In this document: piece by piece, positions 9,434 to 18,438 of the stretch
Layout of the letters: each line of letters opens with the position of its first letter
Position numbering within the stretch: the stretch's first letter is position 1
From: CAZHCA01 sp964530825
Lineage (GTDB): Bacteria; Bacteroidota; Bacteroidia; Chitinophagales; Saprospiraceae
Length of the DNA: 64,000 nucleotides
Direction: 5' to 3'
Assembly: GCA_964530825.1 (NCBI GenBank)
Contig: CAZHCA010000023.1
Coordinates: 12,158-76,157 of the forward strand
Notes under the pieces: model-generated
Seen by the model: the letters and a program-made list of their open reading frames with translations, nothing else
Told to the model about the DNA's origin: nothing
Databases searched by the model: none
Made by a program: the position numbers and the translations under genes

Positions 9434-10798
9434 ATGTTGAAGACCGAGCTAGTACCAGGTAGTCTTCCTGTGATCTTGTCTTTCATCCTTCTAGTGGGCG
9501 GCACGGCAAGAAGCCAAAGCCAAACGCTATCCCCTGAGGCTTCAGCGGCAAACCGAATCATCTCTCGGTCGGACTATCACGATGCCCTCTACGGCTTTTG
9601 GCTGGGACAGTGTATCGCCAACTGGACCGGCCTGGTCACCGAAATGGACAAAATTGGTAATATCGGAGACATCCAGACGGGACCCTTCTACACTCGCGAC
9701 GATTGGGGAGCACCCGACCAGCCCAATATCTGGAACCCCGAGCACCCCAGCGATATCAGTGACACTATCGGTTTTGTATTCGAAGACCCAGGAGCAGTTT
9801 GGGGTGCCGACGATGATACCGACATCGAGTACCTGTACCAGCACTTACTCGACACCTTCCAAACCGCCATCCTAAAGCCCGAGCAAATCCGGCAAGGCTG
9901 GCTACGCCATATTCGGCCCGAGGAAGAAAATTACCTCTGGGTTTCTAACCAGACTGCTTACGACTTGATGCGAAAGGGCCTGCTCCCCCCAGCCACCAGC
10001 GATCCAGACCGCAACCCGCACTACGAAATGATTGATGCCCAACTGACGACCGAAATCTTCGGGCTTTTCGCACCAGGACGCCCCGACCTAGCGCTAGAGA
10101 TGGCCTACCTACCCATTCGCACCACTGCCCGGGGCAACGCCGCCTGGATCGCCGAATTTTACATCATCATGCACAGTTTGGCGGCTGTAGTCGATACGAA
10201 CCAGTCGCGCATCCAACAAATCCGCTGGATGGCCGACAGCGCCCGCACTCACCTTCCCGATACGAGCTATGCTGCCAAAATGTACGATTTTGTGCTGGAT
10301 CAACACCAATCGGGGGCATCATGGGAAATGGCGCGCGATGCCATCTACCAACGCTACCAAGTTGCACAGGATGACGGCTACGATTTTACCAGCCGGGAAC
10401 TGTACTGCAATGCCTGCTATGCCGCCGGAATTAACTTTGCCGCCAGCCTGATAAGTTTGTTTTACGGCGAGGGCAACCTGAAGGCGACCATTAAAATCGG
10501 TGCTCTGGCCGGCTGGGACAGCGATAACCCGACCGCCACCTGGGCCGGCTTGTTGGGTTTTATGTATGGAAAAAAAGGAATCGAGGCCGCCTTTGGCCGC
10601 AAGTTTGCCGAGCGCTTTCACATCCACCGTACAAGGCGCAACTTTACACATGGCGTTGACCACTTCGACCGTATGGCAGAACAAGGCTGCTCCATTGTGG
10701 ATCGCGTAGTGCAAGAGCTAATGGGCGGTAAACTCAATTCGCAGCAACAGGAATGGGTGTTACCAACCGGATCCTCTTCCCTGCCGGCTGCGGAATGA
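9434..10798 (+). CDS. Exported ADP-ribosylglycohydrolase-family protein
   Basis: Member of the ADP-ribosylglycohydrolase (ARH/DraG) fold. From the ATG at 9434 the 454-residue product starts with a signal-peptide-like segment (hydrophobic core about residues 10-22, then ARSQ). The two Mg-binding acidic motifs are visible: ADDDTDIEY at residues 126-134 and GWDSDN at 360-365. Known family members remove ADP-ribose from arginine, DNA or small molecules using two Mg ions. Export to periplasm or surface is inferred from the signal. It starts 10 bp after the PLP enzyme, so the two are probably co-transcribed. An open frame extends upstream to 9341 but only overlaps the previous gene. Confidence 0.85.
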   Translation: MLKTELVPGSLPVILSFILLVGGTARSQSQTLSPEASAANRIISRSDYHDALYGFWLGQCIANWTGLVTEMDKIGNIGDIQTGPFYTRDDWGAPDQPNIWNPEHPSDISDTIGFVFEDPGAVWGADDDTDIEYLYQHLLDTFQTAILKPEQIRQGWLRHIRPEEENYLWVSNQTAYDLMRKGLLPPATSDPDRNPHYEMIDAQLTTEIFGLFAPGRPDLALEMAYLPIRTTARGNAAWIAEFYIIMHSLAAVVDTNQSRIQQIRWMADSARTHLPDTSYAAKMYDFVLDQHQSGASWEMARDAIYQRYQVAQDDGYDFTSRELYCNACYAAGINFAASLISLFYGEGNLKATIKIGALAGWDSDNPTATWAGLLGFMYGKKGIEAAFGRKFAERFHIHRTRRNFTHGVDHFDRMAEQGCSIVDRVVQELMGGKLNSQQQEWVLPTGSSSLPAAE

Positions 10799-10810
10799 GC
10801 AGGTTTGTGC

Positions 10811-10818
10811 TAAATTTG
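10811..10818 (+). promoter_or_regulatory. Candidate Bacteroidota -7 element (TAAATTTG)
   Basis: TAAATTTG matches the TAnnTTTG consensus of Bacteroidota housekeeping promoters and sits 26 bp before the start codon of the esterase gene. No good -33 TTTG is seen at the right distance, so this is tentative. Confidence 0.35.
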
Positions 10819-10843
10819 CCGGACCATTGCGCCAACCTAAAAA

Positions 10844-11755
10844 ATGACCATGAAAAAGAAGAGACTCTTTTTTTCCGGCCTGTTCTTTCTAGGCCTCAGC
10901 TTTGCCCTTAAAGCCCAAGAGGAAGTGCCGATCGCGGAGGATATCCGAAAGCAGACCTTTGCTTTTGTAGAGCGCGACTCCACCCTGCGCCTGGATTTTT
11001 ACCAGTCGGAGGGGGAGGACGAAGTACGGCCGTTGCTCATCTTTGTTTTCGGGGGTGGTTTTTACACTGGTAAGAGGAACGCTCCTTACTACAACCACTA
11101 TTTTAACACCTTGGTAAAAAACGGATTGAAGGTCGCTGCTATCGACTACCGCTTGGGGCTTAAGGGGCAATACGACGAGGTTGGCGTTTTTAATACCCAG
11201 CCATTAGAAAACGCCATTCAATTGGCGGTAGCAGACCTATACGCCGCCACTGCCTATCTGCTGGAACGCTCCGGAGCATTGGGTATCGATCCTGAGCGCA
11301 TAATCCTTTCCGGGTCCAGTGCGGGTGCCATCACTTCCCTACACGGCGATTGGCACAAGCGCAACCAGGATGCGGTAGCTGCAGCTCTGCCGACTGGTTT
11401 TCAGTATGCCGGCGTTATCGCCTTCGCTGGTGCCATCTTTAGCACAACCGGCAAGCCCAGATATGATATCCCCCCAGCGCCCACTATGCTCTTTCACGGT
11501 ACCGAGGACTCTACTGTCCCCTACAACAAGGTCAAGCTATTCAACAAAGGGTTTTTCGGCTCGAATTTCCTGGCCAAACGATTTGGAAAGCAAGGCTATC
11601 CCTATTACTTCCTTCGGGTAAAGGGAGCCGATCACTCCATCGCCTCAACGCCCATGTACAACCACAGCGAAAAGATTTTGCGCTTTATCGAAAAGGCAAT
11701 TCTGGAAGACAGGTCTTACCAGTTTGAAGCTACCCTGAATCCTCTGGTCGACTAG
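10844..11755 (+). CDS. Secreted alpha/beta hydrolase (BD-FAE/carboxylesterase-like)
   Basis: 303 residues with a cleavable signal peptide (Lys-rich start, hydrophobic core to about residue 22, then KAQ). The oxyanion motif appears as FGGGFYTG, the nucleophile elbow as SGSSAGA with Ser159, followed by an HGTEDSTVP acid region and a GADHS histidine. This order is typical of BD-FAE and acetylxylan-type esterases. Substrate unknown. A second ATG at 10850 is an equally good start. The 3' end overlaps the convergent tspO-like gene by 4 bp. Confidence 0.85.
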   Translation: MTMKKKRLFFSGLFFLGLSFALKAQEEVPIAEDIRKQTFAFVERDSTLRLDFYQSEGEDEVRPLLIFVFGGGFYTGKRNAPYYNHYFNTLVKNGLKVAAIDYRLGLKGQYDEVGVFNTQPLENAIQLAVADLYAATAYLLERSGALGIDPERIILSGSSAGAITSLHGDWHKRNQDAVAAALPTGFQYAGVIAFAGAIFSTTGKPRYDIPPAPTMLFHGTEDSTVPYNKVKLFNKGFFGSNFLAKRFGKQGYPYYFLRVKGADHSIASTPMYNHSEKILRFIEKAILEDRSYQFEATLNPLVD

Positions 11756-12489
11756 CTGCGCACTGCCGACCGCAGGGATACGCTACCCACAACGAAAAGA
11801 AAAAGGGCCATGACGACTGCCAGCCAGAATAGATCCTCCTCCTGCCCATTCAAGCGCACAGCTATGCCGGTGTAGGCCCACACGAGTGCTAAAGCAAACA
11901 TGCCGCCCCGGTGGTGCAGGACCATCCAGCCCCCGATAGTCACGCCTACTGTCAGTAGGAAAGCCGTCCAGAACCGGGGACTGGGCAGCATATCTCCTAA
12001 ACCGCGCGACACCAGAAAAGCCGCCGCATTCGCCATGGTCGCAACGCTTATCCATCCCAGATAGATGGCGAAGGGGGCCCAACCCGCCCAAAAGCGTGGC
12101 CCGGAGGCCAAGGCGTAATAGGGCCGTAGCTTACTGTAAAGCCCAATCAGGGTTATTAGTAATGCGACCATGATGACCAGCGATAGCCACAGCATTTCGT
12201 AATGCCAGGCGAACAACCAGGCAATATTTAGAGCACAGGAAATGGGGAATTCCAGGCCGGTAAGGTACACCAACTCGTCGTCGCGCCATTGCCGCAGAAT
12301 GAAATAGCCCAACAGCAGGTAAATAACCAGCCAAATGGAAAAGGTGTACCCCGCCGGTACGAAAAGATTGTCGTAGCGGGCGGCAATATCGCCGGTGTCG
12401 CCGTTGCCAATAGGTAAGGCATTGGCCAGGAAATTCACCATCAGCATGAGCAGGAAGGCGATGGTATTGGTGAGGGCGCGGGAGGTCAT
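11752..12489 (-). CDS. TspO/MBR-related tryptophan-rich membrane protein
   Basis: 245-residue membrane protein with six to seven hydrophobic segments. The N-terminal part contains NALPIGNGDTG and the FVPAGYTFSIWLVIY motif, characteristic of the long tryptophan-rich sensory protein branch related to TspO. Several tryptophans lie in membrane segments. TspO relatives bind porphyrins or steroids; a role in stress or porphyrin handling is inference. Convergent with the esterase. Confidence 0.8.
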   Translation of the reverse strand: MTSRALTNTIAFLLMLMVNFLANALPIGNGDTGDIAARYDNLFVPAGYTFSIWLVIYLLLGYFILRQWRDDELVYLTGLEFPISCALNIAWLFAWHYEMLWLSLVIMVALLITLIGLYSKLRPYYALASGPRFWAGWAPFAIYLGWISVATMANAAAFLVSRGLGDMLPSPRFWTAFLLTVGVTIGGWMVLHHRGGMFALALVWAYTGIAVRLNGQEEDLFWLAVVMALFLFVVGSVSLRSAVRS

Positions 12490-12625
12490 GATTTTTACCT
12501 GGAAGGTAGGAAATTTCGGGTAGGGCCCCTACCGGTTACCGGCGAATTGTAGCAGGAATTGACCCTTCAACCTCCCCTCCGGTTCCCCCATCAGGATGTA
12601 GGCTTTGTACCGGCGGCTGCGGGGT

Positions 12626-13447
12626 CTAAACTGCTGTAGTGGTGCCAGCCATGGTAACCTCCATCTGGGGAAACGGAATGTGGATCCCCGTTTCGTCAAA
12701 CGCCAGTTTGACCTGCTCTTGCATGAAAAAACGCGCAGGAAAATAATCCTCATTTGAGGTCCAGAACCGCACAGTAAAATTCACCGAACTATCGCCTAAC
12801 TCCTTAACGAAGACGTCAAGACCGCGGTTTTCCAGATAGCCGGGGCATTTTTTTACCGTCTCGATAAGGATTTGCCGAGCCGTGGCGATGTCATCCTGGT
12901 ACCCGATGCCGAAGGTCATATCGTGGCGACGCAACGACTCTGCGCTAAAGTTTTCGATAGGTCCCGAGATAATAATCCCATTGGGAATGATGACGCGATG
13001 ATTGTCAAAGGTCAGGATGATCGTACTGAACAATTGGATCGATTGGACGGTGCCCGAGTATCCCTGAGCGGTAATCCACTCCCCGCTGCGGTAAGGCTTG
13101 AAAACGAGCACCAGGATGCCGGCAGCCAGGTTACCCAGCGCACCTTGCAGGGCCAGACCGAGGGCAAAACCCAAAGCACCGATGGCCGCCGCTAACGAGG
13201 TCGTTTCTACCCCCAAAATCGCAATGGCCGAAATGACCACCAATATTTTAAGTACCAAACTCAACGTGCGATCCAGAAATGACCGCACATCCACATCAAG
13301 CTGAGGACTACGCTTTTCAATCTGCCGGTTGATCCGGCTCATTAAAAAGTTGACAAAGGGAAAACCAAATATTAATACGGCAAAAAAAGCCGCAAGTCGG
13401 GGAATAAGCTGGACAATAGCCGCCAGAATGTCATTGAGAATTTCCAC
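12626..13447 (-). CDS. Small-conductance mechanosensitive channel (MscS family)
   Basis: MscS-type channel with three N-terminal membrane segments, a glycine/alanine-rich pore helix (AAAIGALGFALGLALQGALGNLAAG), then the beta domain beginning FKPYRSGEWI. It would relieve turgor under hypo-osmotic shock. The frame opens upstream to a TTG at 13483, but that codon lies inside a 21-bp palindrome shared with the neighbouring TetR gene, so the GTG at 13447 (273 residues) is preferred. Probably controlled by the adjacent TetR protein. Confidence 0.88.
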   Translation of the reverse strand: MEILNDILAAIVQLIPRLAAFFAVLIFGFPFVNFLMSRINRQIEKRSPQLDVDVRSFLDRTLSLVLKILVVISAIAILGVETTSLAAAIGALGFALGLALQGALGNLAAGILVLVFKPYRSGEWITAQGYSGTVQSIQLFSTIILTFDNHRVIIPNGIIISGPIENFSAESLRRHDMTFGIGYQDDIATARQILIETVKKCPGYLENRGLDVFVKELGDSSVNFTVRFWTSNEDYFPARFFMQEQVKLAFDETGIHIPFPQMEVTMAGTTTAV

Positions 13448-13479
13448 AGGGTTGTAGGTATTGATTATTGCCTTAAAGC

Positions 13480-13500
13480 ACAAACATTTTTTTTGTTTGT
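13480..13500. promoter_or_regulatory. Palindromic operator-like site upstream of mscS gene
   Basis: ACAAACA, seven bases, TGTTTGT: a perfect 7+7 inverted repeat, 33 bp upstream of the preferred mscS start. A near-identical 21-bp copy with the same spacing precedes the tetR-type gene (14204-14224), consistent with binding by that regulator. Confidence 0.6.
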
Positions 13501-13557
13501 TATGGATTCCCGAAAAAAAATAATCCGACTGCTCGGTTCTCGGTTACCACGAAACAC

Positions 13558-14202
13558 TCACCCCTCTTCGGGGTACAGCAGGTCCATTTGGCGAACGCCC
13601 TCTTCGGTGAGAAAGGGTCGGTAAAGTTCCAAAATCCAGCGTAGATAGAGCGGCTTGGCCTGCTCGAACTCCAAGCGATGACCATATAATCTGAAATGAA
13701 AAATCCAGGCCGAAAAGAGCGCAGTAAACTGAAAGAAAAAGCCATCAAAGGTAGCCTCTTCCAATAGCCGGCTTGAAAGCACATCCTTTCGGACCAGTCG
13801 TTCAATTTCCCGGCGCACATTCCGCCGCCCTTGCTCGTAGGTTTTATGGGTATGCTGCACCACACCCTGACTATCGAGGCAGGAACTCAAAATATAGACG
13901 ATGGCAGACTGGTACCTATACTGCAGATCCAGCAAAGCGCTGAAATAATGCTGGTGGCTTCGGAGTGGTAATTCCTGAGTAGGGTGCTGATTATCGTCGT
14001 TTAATTTTTGGCGCTCCTCTTCGTAGGCCTGCGCAATGGCTAAAAAGAGCCGCTCCTTGGTGGGGAAAAAGTGATTGATACGGCCACGACTTACTCCCAT
14101 CTGACCAGCAAGCCGGTTAAGGGTGATTCGCAACCCCTCCCGATTGAAGATACTGGTCGCTGATGCTATGATTTGGTTCTTCGAATATTCCCCTTTTTCC
14201 AT
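13558..14202 (-). CDS. TetR/AcrR-family transcriptional regulator
   Basis: 214 residues. The N-terminal HTH domain (about residues 8-55) shows the TetR pattern: IIASATSIFNREG, then ITLNRLAGQMGVSRGRINHFFPTKERLFLAI. The C-terminal ligand/dimer domain is not assignable. Its ATG lies 1 bp from a 21-bp palindrome also found upstream of the mscS gene, suggesting autoregulation and control of the channel. The two genes lie in the same direction, 110 bp apart. Confidence 0.88.
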   Translation of the reverse strand: MEKGEYSKNQIIASATSIFNREGLRITLNRLAGQMGVSRGRINHFFPTKERLFLAIAQAYEEERQKLNDDNQHPTQELPLRSHQHYFSALLDLQYRYQSAIVYILSSCLDSQGVVQHTHKTYEQGRRNVRREIERLVRKDVLSSRLLEEATFDGFFFQFTALFSAWIFHFRLYGHRLEFEQAKPLYLRWILELYRPFLTEEGVRQMDLLYPEEG

Positions 14203-14203
14203 T

Positions 14204-14224
14204 ACAAAAAAATATTTTGTTTGT
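14204..14224. promoter_or_regulatory. Palindromic operator-like site upstream of tetR-type gene
   Basis: ACAAAAA, seven bases, TGTTTGT. It differs from the mscS-upstream copy (13480-13500) by one base in one half-site and has identical spacing. Directly abuts the regulator's start codon. Confidence 0.6.
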
Positions 14225-14585
14225 TATTGCGATGTAATCTTTCCAAGCAACTGCCATGCTGCATCGTAATAAAGGAAAAAAGCACAAACATGCCAGCTCA
14301 ACAATTTTTGGGCTTGTCAATTTAAAAATTTCATCTATTTTACATAAGCAGCTGACGCTTTGCCAAAACCAAAATGCGCACAGACCGCTGGGTGCTGAAG
14401 TCGCTGCTTTTAATTAAGGAAGCTAAGGAAGTAGAACAGCCCCTCGAGCCGGCGTAGCTGGCAGCCATTGCGAAAATCGGCCCCAACTCTGCAAAAAGTA
14501 AGCATACCGGTAATTGATAGCTTATAGTGTTTTTAAGGCGAGGCGCCGCTTAGATCAGCCGGTGCCCTGAGCCGTGCAGGAAGGG
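14225..14585. other. Intergenic stretch, no supported gene
   Basis: About 360 bp. The first part is AT-rich promoter-like DNA for the TetR gene. A short open frame from the ATG at 14374 reads through a TAG and could be a gene remnant, but no family is recognisable. Confidence 0.4.
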
Positions 14586-15110
14586 TCAGAACATAGCCAT
14601 TACCCCTGTCATTAGCTCGATAAAATCGGCAGCCTGGTCAGCCGCTAGGCCCGGGTCGGGATCGTTCGGCAATGAGATGTCGAACAGGTATTGGCCCCGG
14701 AAGATGACCGCCCGGTAGGTACGGCCATCCATCGCCTGATAGACGTCAATGCCATTGACGATAGACTCCTGGTAGTTCACCATATTGACAAAACTACGCT
14801 GGACCACTTCGGGTGTAACGATGATTACTTCCCCCGTGAGATTAGCTACAGCCCCAACGAGGACATTTTGGTCGTTTACTACTGCGTTGTAAAGACCGGT
14901 TGCATCACTGGGGAGGTTTTCGTTGTAAAAAGAGCTTTCGTAACCGGTAGGTGGTAGGACATTGAAAACGGAACGAACATCGTCTTCGGAAATGAACATT
15001 TCTTCCGGCTCCACATCATTGTCATCATCGTCATCATCACAGCTCTGCAGGAGAGGAGCAACCCCCAAAAGCATAATTAGCCAAAACAATTTTTGCATAG
15101 CAAAAGACAT
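14586..15110 (-). CDS. Hypothetical lipoprotein with poly-Asp after the lipid cysteine
   Basis: 174 residues, family not recognised. The N-terminus is a lipoprotein signal (LLGVAPLLQSC), and the lipid cysteine is followed by six consecutive aspartates and DNDVEPEE. An acidic stretch right after the cysteine is the lipoprotein export signal known to direct Bacteroidota lipoproteins to the cell surface, so surface exposure is inferred. The rest is a small, mostly beta-looking domain. A second ATG at 15098 gives a more compact signal peptide and may be the true start. Confidence 0.75.
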   Translation of the reverse strand: MSFAMQKLFWLIMLLGVAPLLQSCDDDDDDNDVEPEEMFISEDDVRSVFNVLPPTGYESSFYNENLPSDATGLYNAVVNDQNVLVGAVANLTGEVIIVTPEVVQRSFVNMVNYQESIVNGIDVYQAMDGRTYRAVIFRGQYLFDISLPNDPDPGLAADQAADFIELMTGVMAMF

Positions 15111-15488
15111 TTAGGTGGTTTAAATACGTTAATTATTTGCCCACGCGTTTACCGTGGGCGCCTAGAAATCTGGTTTGTATTATAAATCAATTTTATTGGA
15201 TTTACGCGACCTTTATCACTAGCTTCGAAACCTTGGAGCGAACGCTTCCCCCCGGCTATTTCCCACCTGCTCGCTCATTACACACCCAGCCAGGAAGGAG
15301 GGCTTATTTTTTAAAAAAATGGTCCTTTCTTCCCGCAGGCTTTGATGCCAAGATGGTGTTTTACTAGATAATAACCGTAAATATGTAAATTTCCCTAAAC
15401 ATTTTGAGCATCCAGCGTTGCAAAACTGTGCGGGTAGGCTACCCTTAAGGATGTTTTTTACCATTATTACCTTCACCATACTCCGTCT
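15111..15488. other. Intergenic region between divergent genes
   Basis: About 380 bp between the lipoprotein gene (leftward) and the reductase gene (rightward). No coding signal. A short hairpin (GGGTA/TACCC, near 15432) precedes the rightward gene. Confidence 0.4.
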
Positions 15489-16724
15489 ATGATGCCTGAA
15501 AATAACCGTCCCTACCACCTTGTTCTACTCGGCGCTACTGGCTTCACCGGCCAGTTCGTAGCGCGATACCTGATGCGCACCTACGGCCTGAACGAGGACT
15601 TGCGCTGGGCTATCGCCGGCCGCAATCTGGCAAAACTCCAGCAGTTACGCAGCGAACTGGGGCAAGCGGAACTGCCAATTCTTACCGCCGACAGCTCAGA
15701 CGCCGGCTCCCTGGATCACCTAACACAGCAAACCAAAGTCCTCTGCACCACCGTGGGCCCCTACGCCAAGTACGGCACCGAGACAGTGGCTGCATGCGTG
15801 CGTAACGGCGCCCACTACTGCGACATCACCGGCGAAATACCCTGGATGCGTCGCATGATCGACGCCCACCACGAAGCAGCTAAGGCCAAGAAATTGAAGC
15901 TCGTACACACCTGCGGATTTGATTCTATTCCTTCCGACTTTGGCGTCCTATTCCTGCAACAGCATGCTCAGGAACGGTATGGCGCTTATTGCCAGCACAT
16001 CAAGCTTGGCCTGAAGGGCGCCAGCGGCGGCTTCAGTGGCAGTACCATCGCTAGTTTGCTGAATGTCATCGACGAAACAGCGGCCGACACAACCGGCTAC
16101 AAAGTGCTGTTCAACCCCTACGGTCTCAATCCGCGCGACCAGATGGACGGTCCCGACCAAGCTGATCTGCGGCGGGTAGTCTACGACCCCGACTTCGGCA
16201 GCTGGACCTGCCCCTTTGTGATGGCCGCCATCAACACCCGGGTGGTGCGGCGCAGCCACGCCCTGCTGGGGCGCCCCTACGGATTGAATTTCCGTTACCA
16301 GGAAGTTACCCTTACCGGTGGCGGCTTACCGGGCCGTCTGAAGGGTTATGCCGCAAGTCTCCCCCTGCGCCTGATTTTTAGTGCCAAGCCTGGCACGCTG
16401 GTGCGCAAAGTCGTGGATCGTTTGCGGCCTCAACCCGGACAGGGACCATCGGCAGCCACACTCGACAAAGGTTTCTGGGTATATGAACAGGTAGGCTTGC
16501 TGCCCGGTGGCCAGCGCATCCGGGCCCAGATCAAGGGCGATCGGGACCCCGGCTACGGATCGACCTCCAAGATGCTGGCCGAGGCAGCCGTAAGCCTCGC
16601 TCTGGATGAGCTCCCGCCCTACTGTGGAGTACTCACCCCCGCCACCGCCTTGGGCAAGGCACTCCTAATGCGCCTGCAAGCAAATGCCGGGGTGGAGTTC
16701 CGGTTACAGCACAACGAGTCGTAA
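15489..16724 (+). CDS. Saccharopine dehydrogenase-like / trans-acting enoyl reductase family protein
   Basis: 411 residues. N-terminal NAD(P)-binding Rossmann fold with GATGFTGQFVARYL and an AGRN motif near residue 43, followed by TVGPYAKYGTETVAACVRNGAHYCDITGE, the diagnostic block of the saccharopine dehydrogenase NADP-binding family that includes mycobacterial trans-acting enoyl reductase. A lipid-related reduction is possible, but the substrate cannot be read. Two adjacent ATGs (15489 and 15492) are possible starts. Appears monocistronic. Confidence 0.85.
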   Translation: MMPENNRPYHLVLLGATGFTGQFVARYLMRTYGLNEDLRWAIAGRNLAKLQQLRSELGQAELPILTADSSDAGSLDHLTQQTKVLCTTVGPYAKYGTETVAACVRNGAHYCDITGEIPWMRRMIDAHHEAAKAKKLKLVHTCGFDSIPSDFGVLFLQQHAQERYGAYCQHIKLGLKGASGGFSGSTIASLLNVIDETAADTTGYKVLFNPYGLNPRDQMDGPDQADLRRVVYDPDFGSWTCPFVMAAINTRVVRRSHALLGRPYGLNFRYQEVTLTGGGLPGRLKGYAASLPLRLIFSAKPGTLVRKVVDRLRPQPGQGPSAATLDKGFWVYEQVGLLPGGQRIRAQIKGDRDPGYGSTSKMLAEAAVSLALDELPPYCGVLTPATALGKALLMRLQANAGVEFRLQHNES

Positions 16725-17023
16725 ATCCTCACCAAATAAGAACGAAGGGTTATCAATTTGCTCAGAAGGAAACAGTAGGTTAGCTCAAACTACGGTCCAC
16801 TTATATAAAGAATAGCTACCCCCAGTGGGTGACTTGGATTAAGGAACAGCCATCTCATCTACGCATTTACTTTTCGTGCACAGTTTTATCAGGAGGGCCA
16901 TGCTGAGTCATTGCCAAGCCTGGCTTCTCATCTGCCGTTCGAATAATGTCCCGGGGAATACTTATCTTCCAAATCGAAAATTAAAACCCATTACCATATT
17001 TTTAAAAATCACCTTTACCTTCT
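16725..17023 (+). other. Intergenic stretch, no supported gene
   Basis: About 300 bp with AT-rich segments (16975-17015) that could hold the promoter of the next gene. Nothing else is visible. Confidence 0.4.
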
Positions 17024-17830
17024 GTGGCACGTATAACGATCATTGACCTGACTATAACGTTGGAGGAAACGCGTACGATACTACTGGCGGCTGCTGATGA
17101 CGACGGTATGGTCAGTCGCGCCGACCTCAAGCAGTTGCTCCAACAAACGGAAGACGACCTAAAAAGGCGGTTTTTGGAAATGTTCTACGGCTTTTTAATC
17201 AAGCTGGAAAACCGGCCGAGAATGCGAGTAACCCGGGAGGTTATCGACAAAGGCATCACTTTCATTAATGAGCAGATCATTCCGAATTTTGAATTGCATC
17301 TTCACTTCTCTCTTAGTACGGAACAGAAAATTGCCCAAGTTCACGAGTCGGCCCTCCCGATAGCTATGCAACTCATCCGAAGGACGACCCATAGGGTCAC
17401 CCTTAGCCCCCGTGAAGTCTACCAACGCATTACTCCGCTAACAGATGGGCTATTCTTTGATGACTATGGGTCCGAAGCCGCAATGGCCATCACGCCTTTT
17501 TTTCTAGAACACCCGGACCAGCCGCTAAGTGCAGCATCTTTTGTGCAGGCCTTAGGCATAGATCCCCAAAGCCCCAAAGGCAAGGTAGAGCGTTTTGAAC
17601 CCGCAGAACAAGGTCTTCGGACCTTCGTCGAACAGCACGTTCGAAGCGGGCTTTCCGAACGTGCCCGAACACTGGCAGAGCTGATGCAGACCCATCTCAA
17701 CGACCTTACCATCTTCATACTTGGGGAAGATAACCACCCGGACCTGAATTCTAATCATCCCGTTTATGTAGTGGGTAGCGGACAATACGGACACCTCGCA
17801 GGCTTTGAATCGGTAGTGATTTGGACTTAA
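17024..17830 (+). CDS. Nuclease A inhibitor (NuiA)-like protein with N-terminal extension
   Basis: 268 residues from a GTG start. The last roughly 130 residues resemble the cyanobacterial nuclease A inhibitor family: LTDGLFF near residue 142, a central acidic helical part, and a C-terminal core with HPVYVVGSGQYGHLAGFES, matching the family's VYIVGKT..G.LAG pattern as recalled. NuiA binds and blocks a non-specific DNA/RNA nuclease. The first 130 residues are a separate alpha-rich region of unknown role with a DDDG loop near residue 25. No partner nuclease is visible nearby. No signal peptide. Confidence 0.6.
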   Translation: MARITIIDLTITLEETRTILLAAADDDGMVSRADLKQLLQQTEDDLKRRFLEMFYGFLIKLENRPRMRVTREVIDKGITFINEQIIPNFELHLHFSLSTEQKIAQVHESALPIAMQLIRRTTHRVTLSPREVYQRITPLTDGLFFDDYGSEAAMAITPFFLEHPDQPLSAASFVQALGIDPQSPKGKVERFEPAEQGLRTFVEQHVRSGLSERARTLAELMQTHLNDLTIFILGEDNHPDLNSNHPVYVVGSGQYGHLAGFESVVIWT

Positions 17831-18438
17831 AAGGCGATAGTAAGCTACGATTACTCCGTAGGGCTACCTCCCTAAATGCCAGGCGGTCAATTTTTTTTGC
17901 ATTCTATTTTTCCCACGGATTCACAAGAGGATGGACCGGTTGCGGTGCAGTATTTTATCGGTATCGCGCACGGCTTACGCGGTGGCCTCACGCAGGCGTA
18001 TGTGGTATTCATTTTCACCCCCGAGCGAGCAAAAAGTGGTTGCCCCCACGCCCGGCCTTCTACACAAACGTCAAGGGGATTTTGCAGCACGCATAAGAAA
18101 GGTTTGGTAGGGGTCGTTCGGAAGGTTGCGGCGGGCAGAACGTTTGGTGCAATGCAACTAAATCCTTGCCCTGTCATAAGCGGTTGTTGAATAAGAAATA
18201 CCGGGAAGAGATTTGAGCCGGGATCACCCGGATGGAGGGATGGACGGGATGCCGCGCCGACGTGAACCGCTGCTGAAAAACCATCCCGGCCATCCTGGTC
18301 ATCCTGGCCATCCCGGTCAAGACAATTTCCGAGGCGCAAAGTTACTTATTGCACAGTGTACTAATTTACCCTGTAGAATTCGAAAAAATATTTCAAAGGG
18401 TCAAATAGTCAAAAGTTTTCTGGCTTAAGGCCGAAAAA
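17831..18438. other. Intergenic stretch with short tandem repeats
   Basis: About 600 bp without a supported gene. Contains the 9-bp repeats listed separately, and open frames that appear to be chance products of the repeat. Confidence 0.5.
18282..18317. repeat. Four tandem copies of a 9-bp repeat (CATCCYGGY)
   Basis: CATCCCGGC, CATCCTGGT, CATCCTGGC, CATCCCGGT follow without spacers. Just upstream (18230-18250) is GGATGGAGGGATGGACGGGATG, a related purine-rich run that could pair with the array. Reads as His-Pro-Gly in one frame but is not in a credible gene. Confidence 0.8.

Noticed and set aside
16964..17023. Riboswitch or attenuator before the NuiA-like gene
   Set aside because: No conserved aptamer core or alternative hairpin could be recognised; the stretch is just AT-rich.
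18213..18428. Small His-Pro-Gly repeat protein
   Set aside because: The reading comes from the CATCCYGGY DNA repeat; there is no initiation context and the rest of the frame has no coding character.
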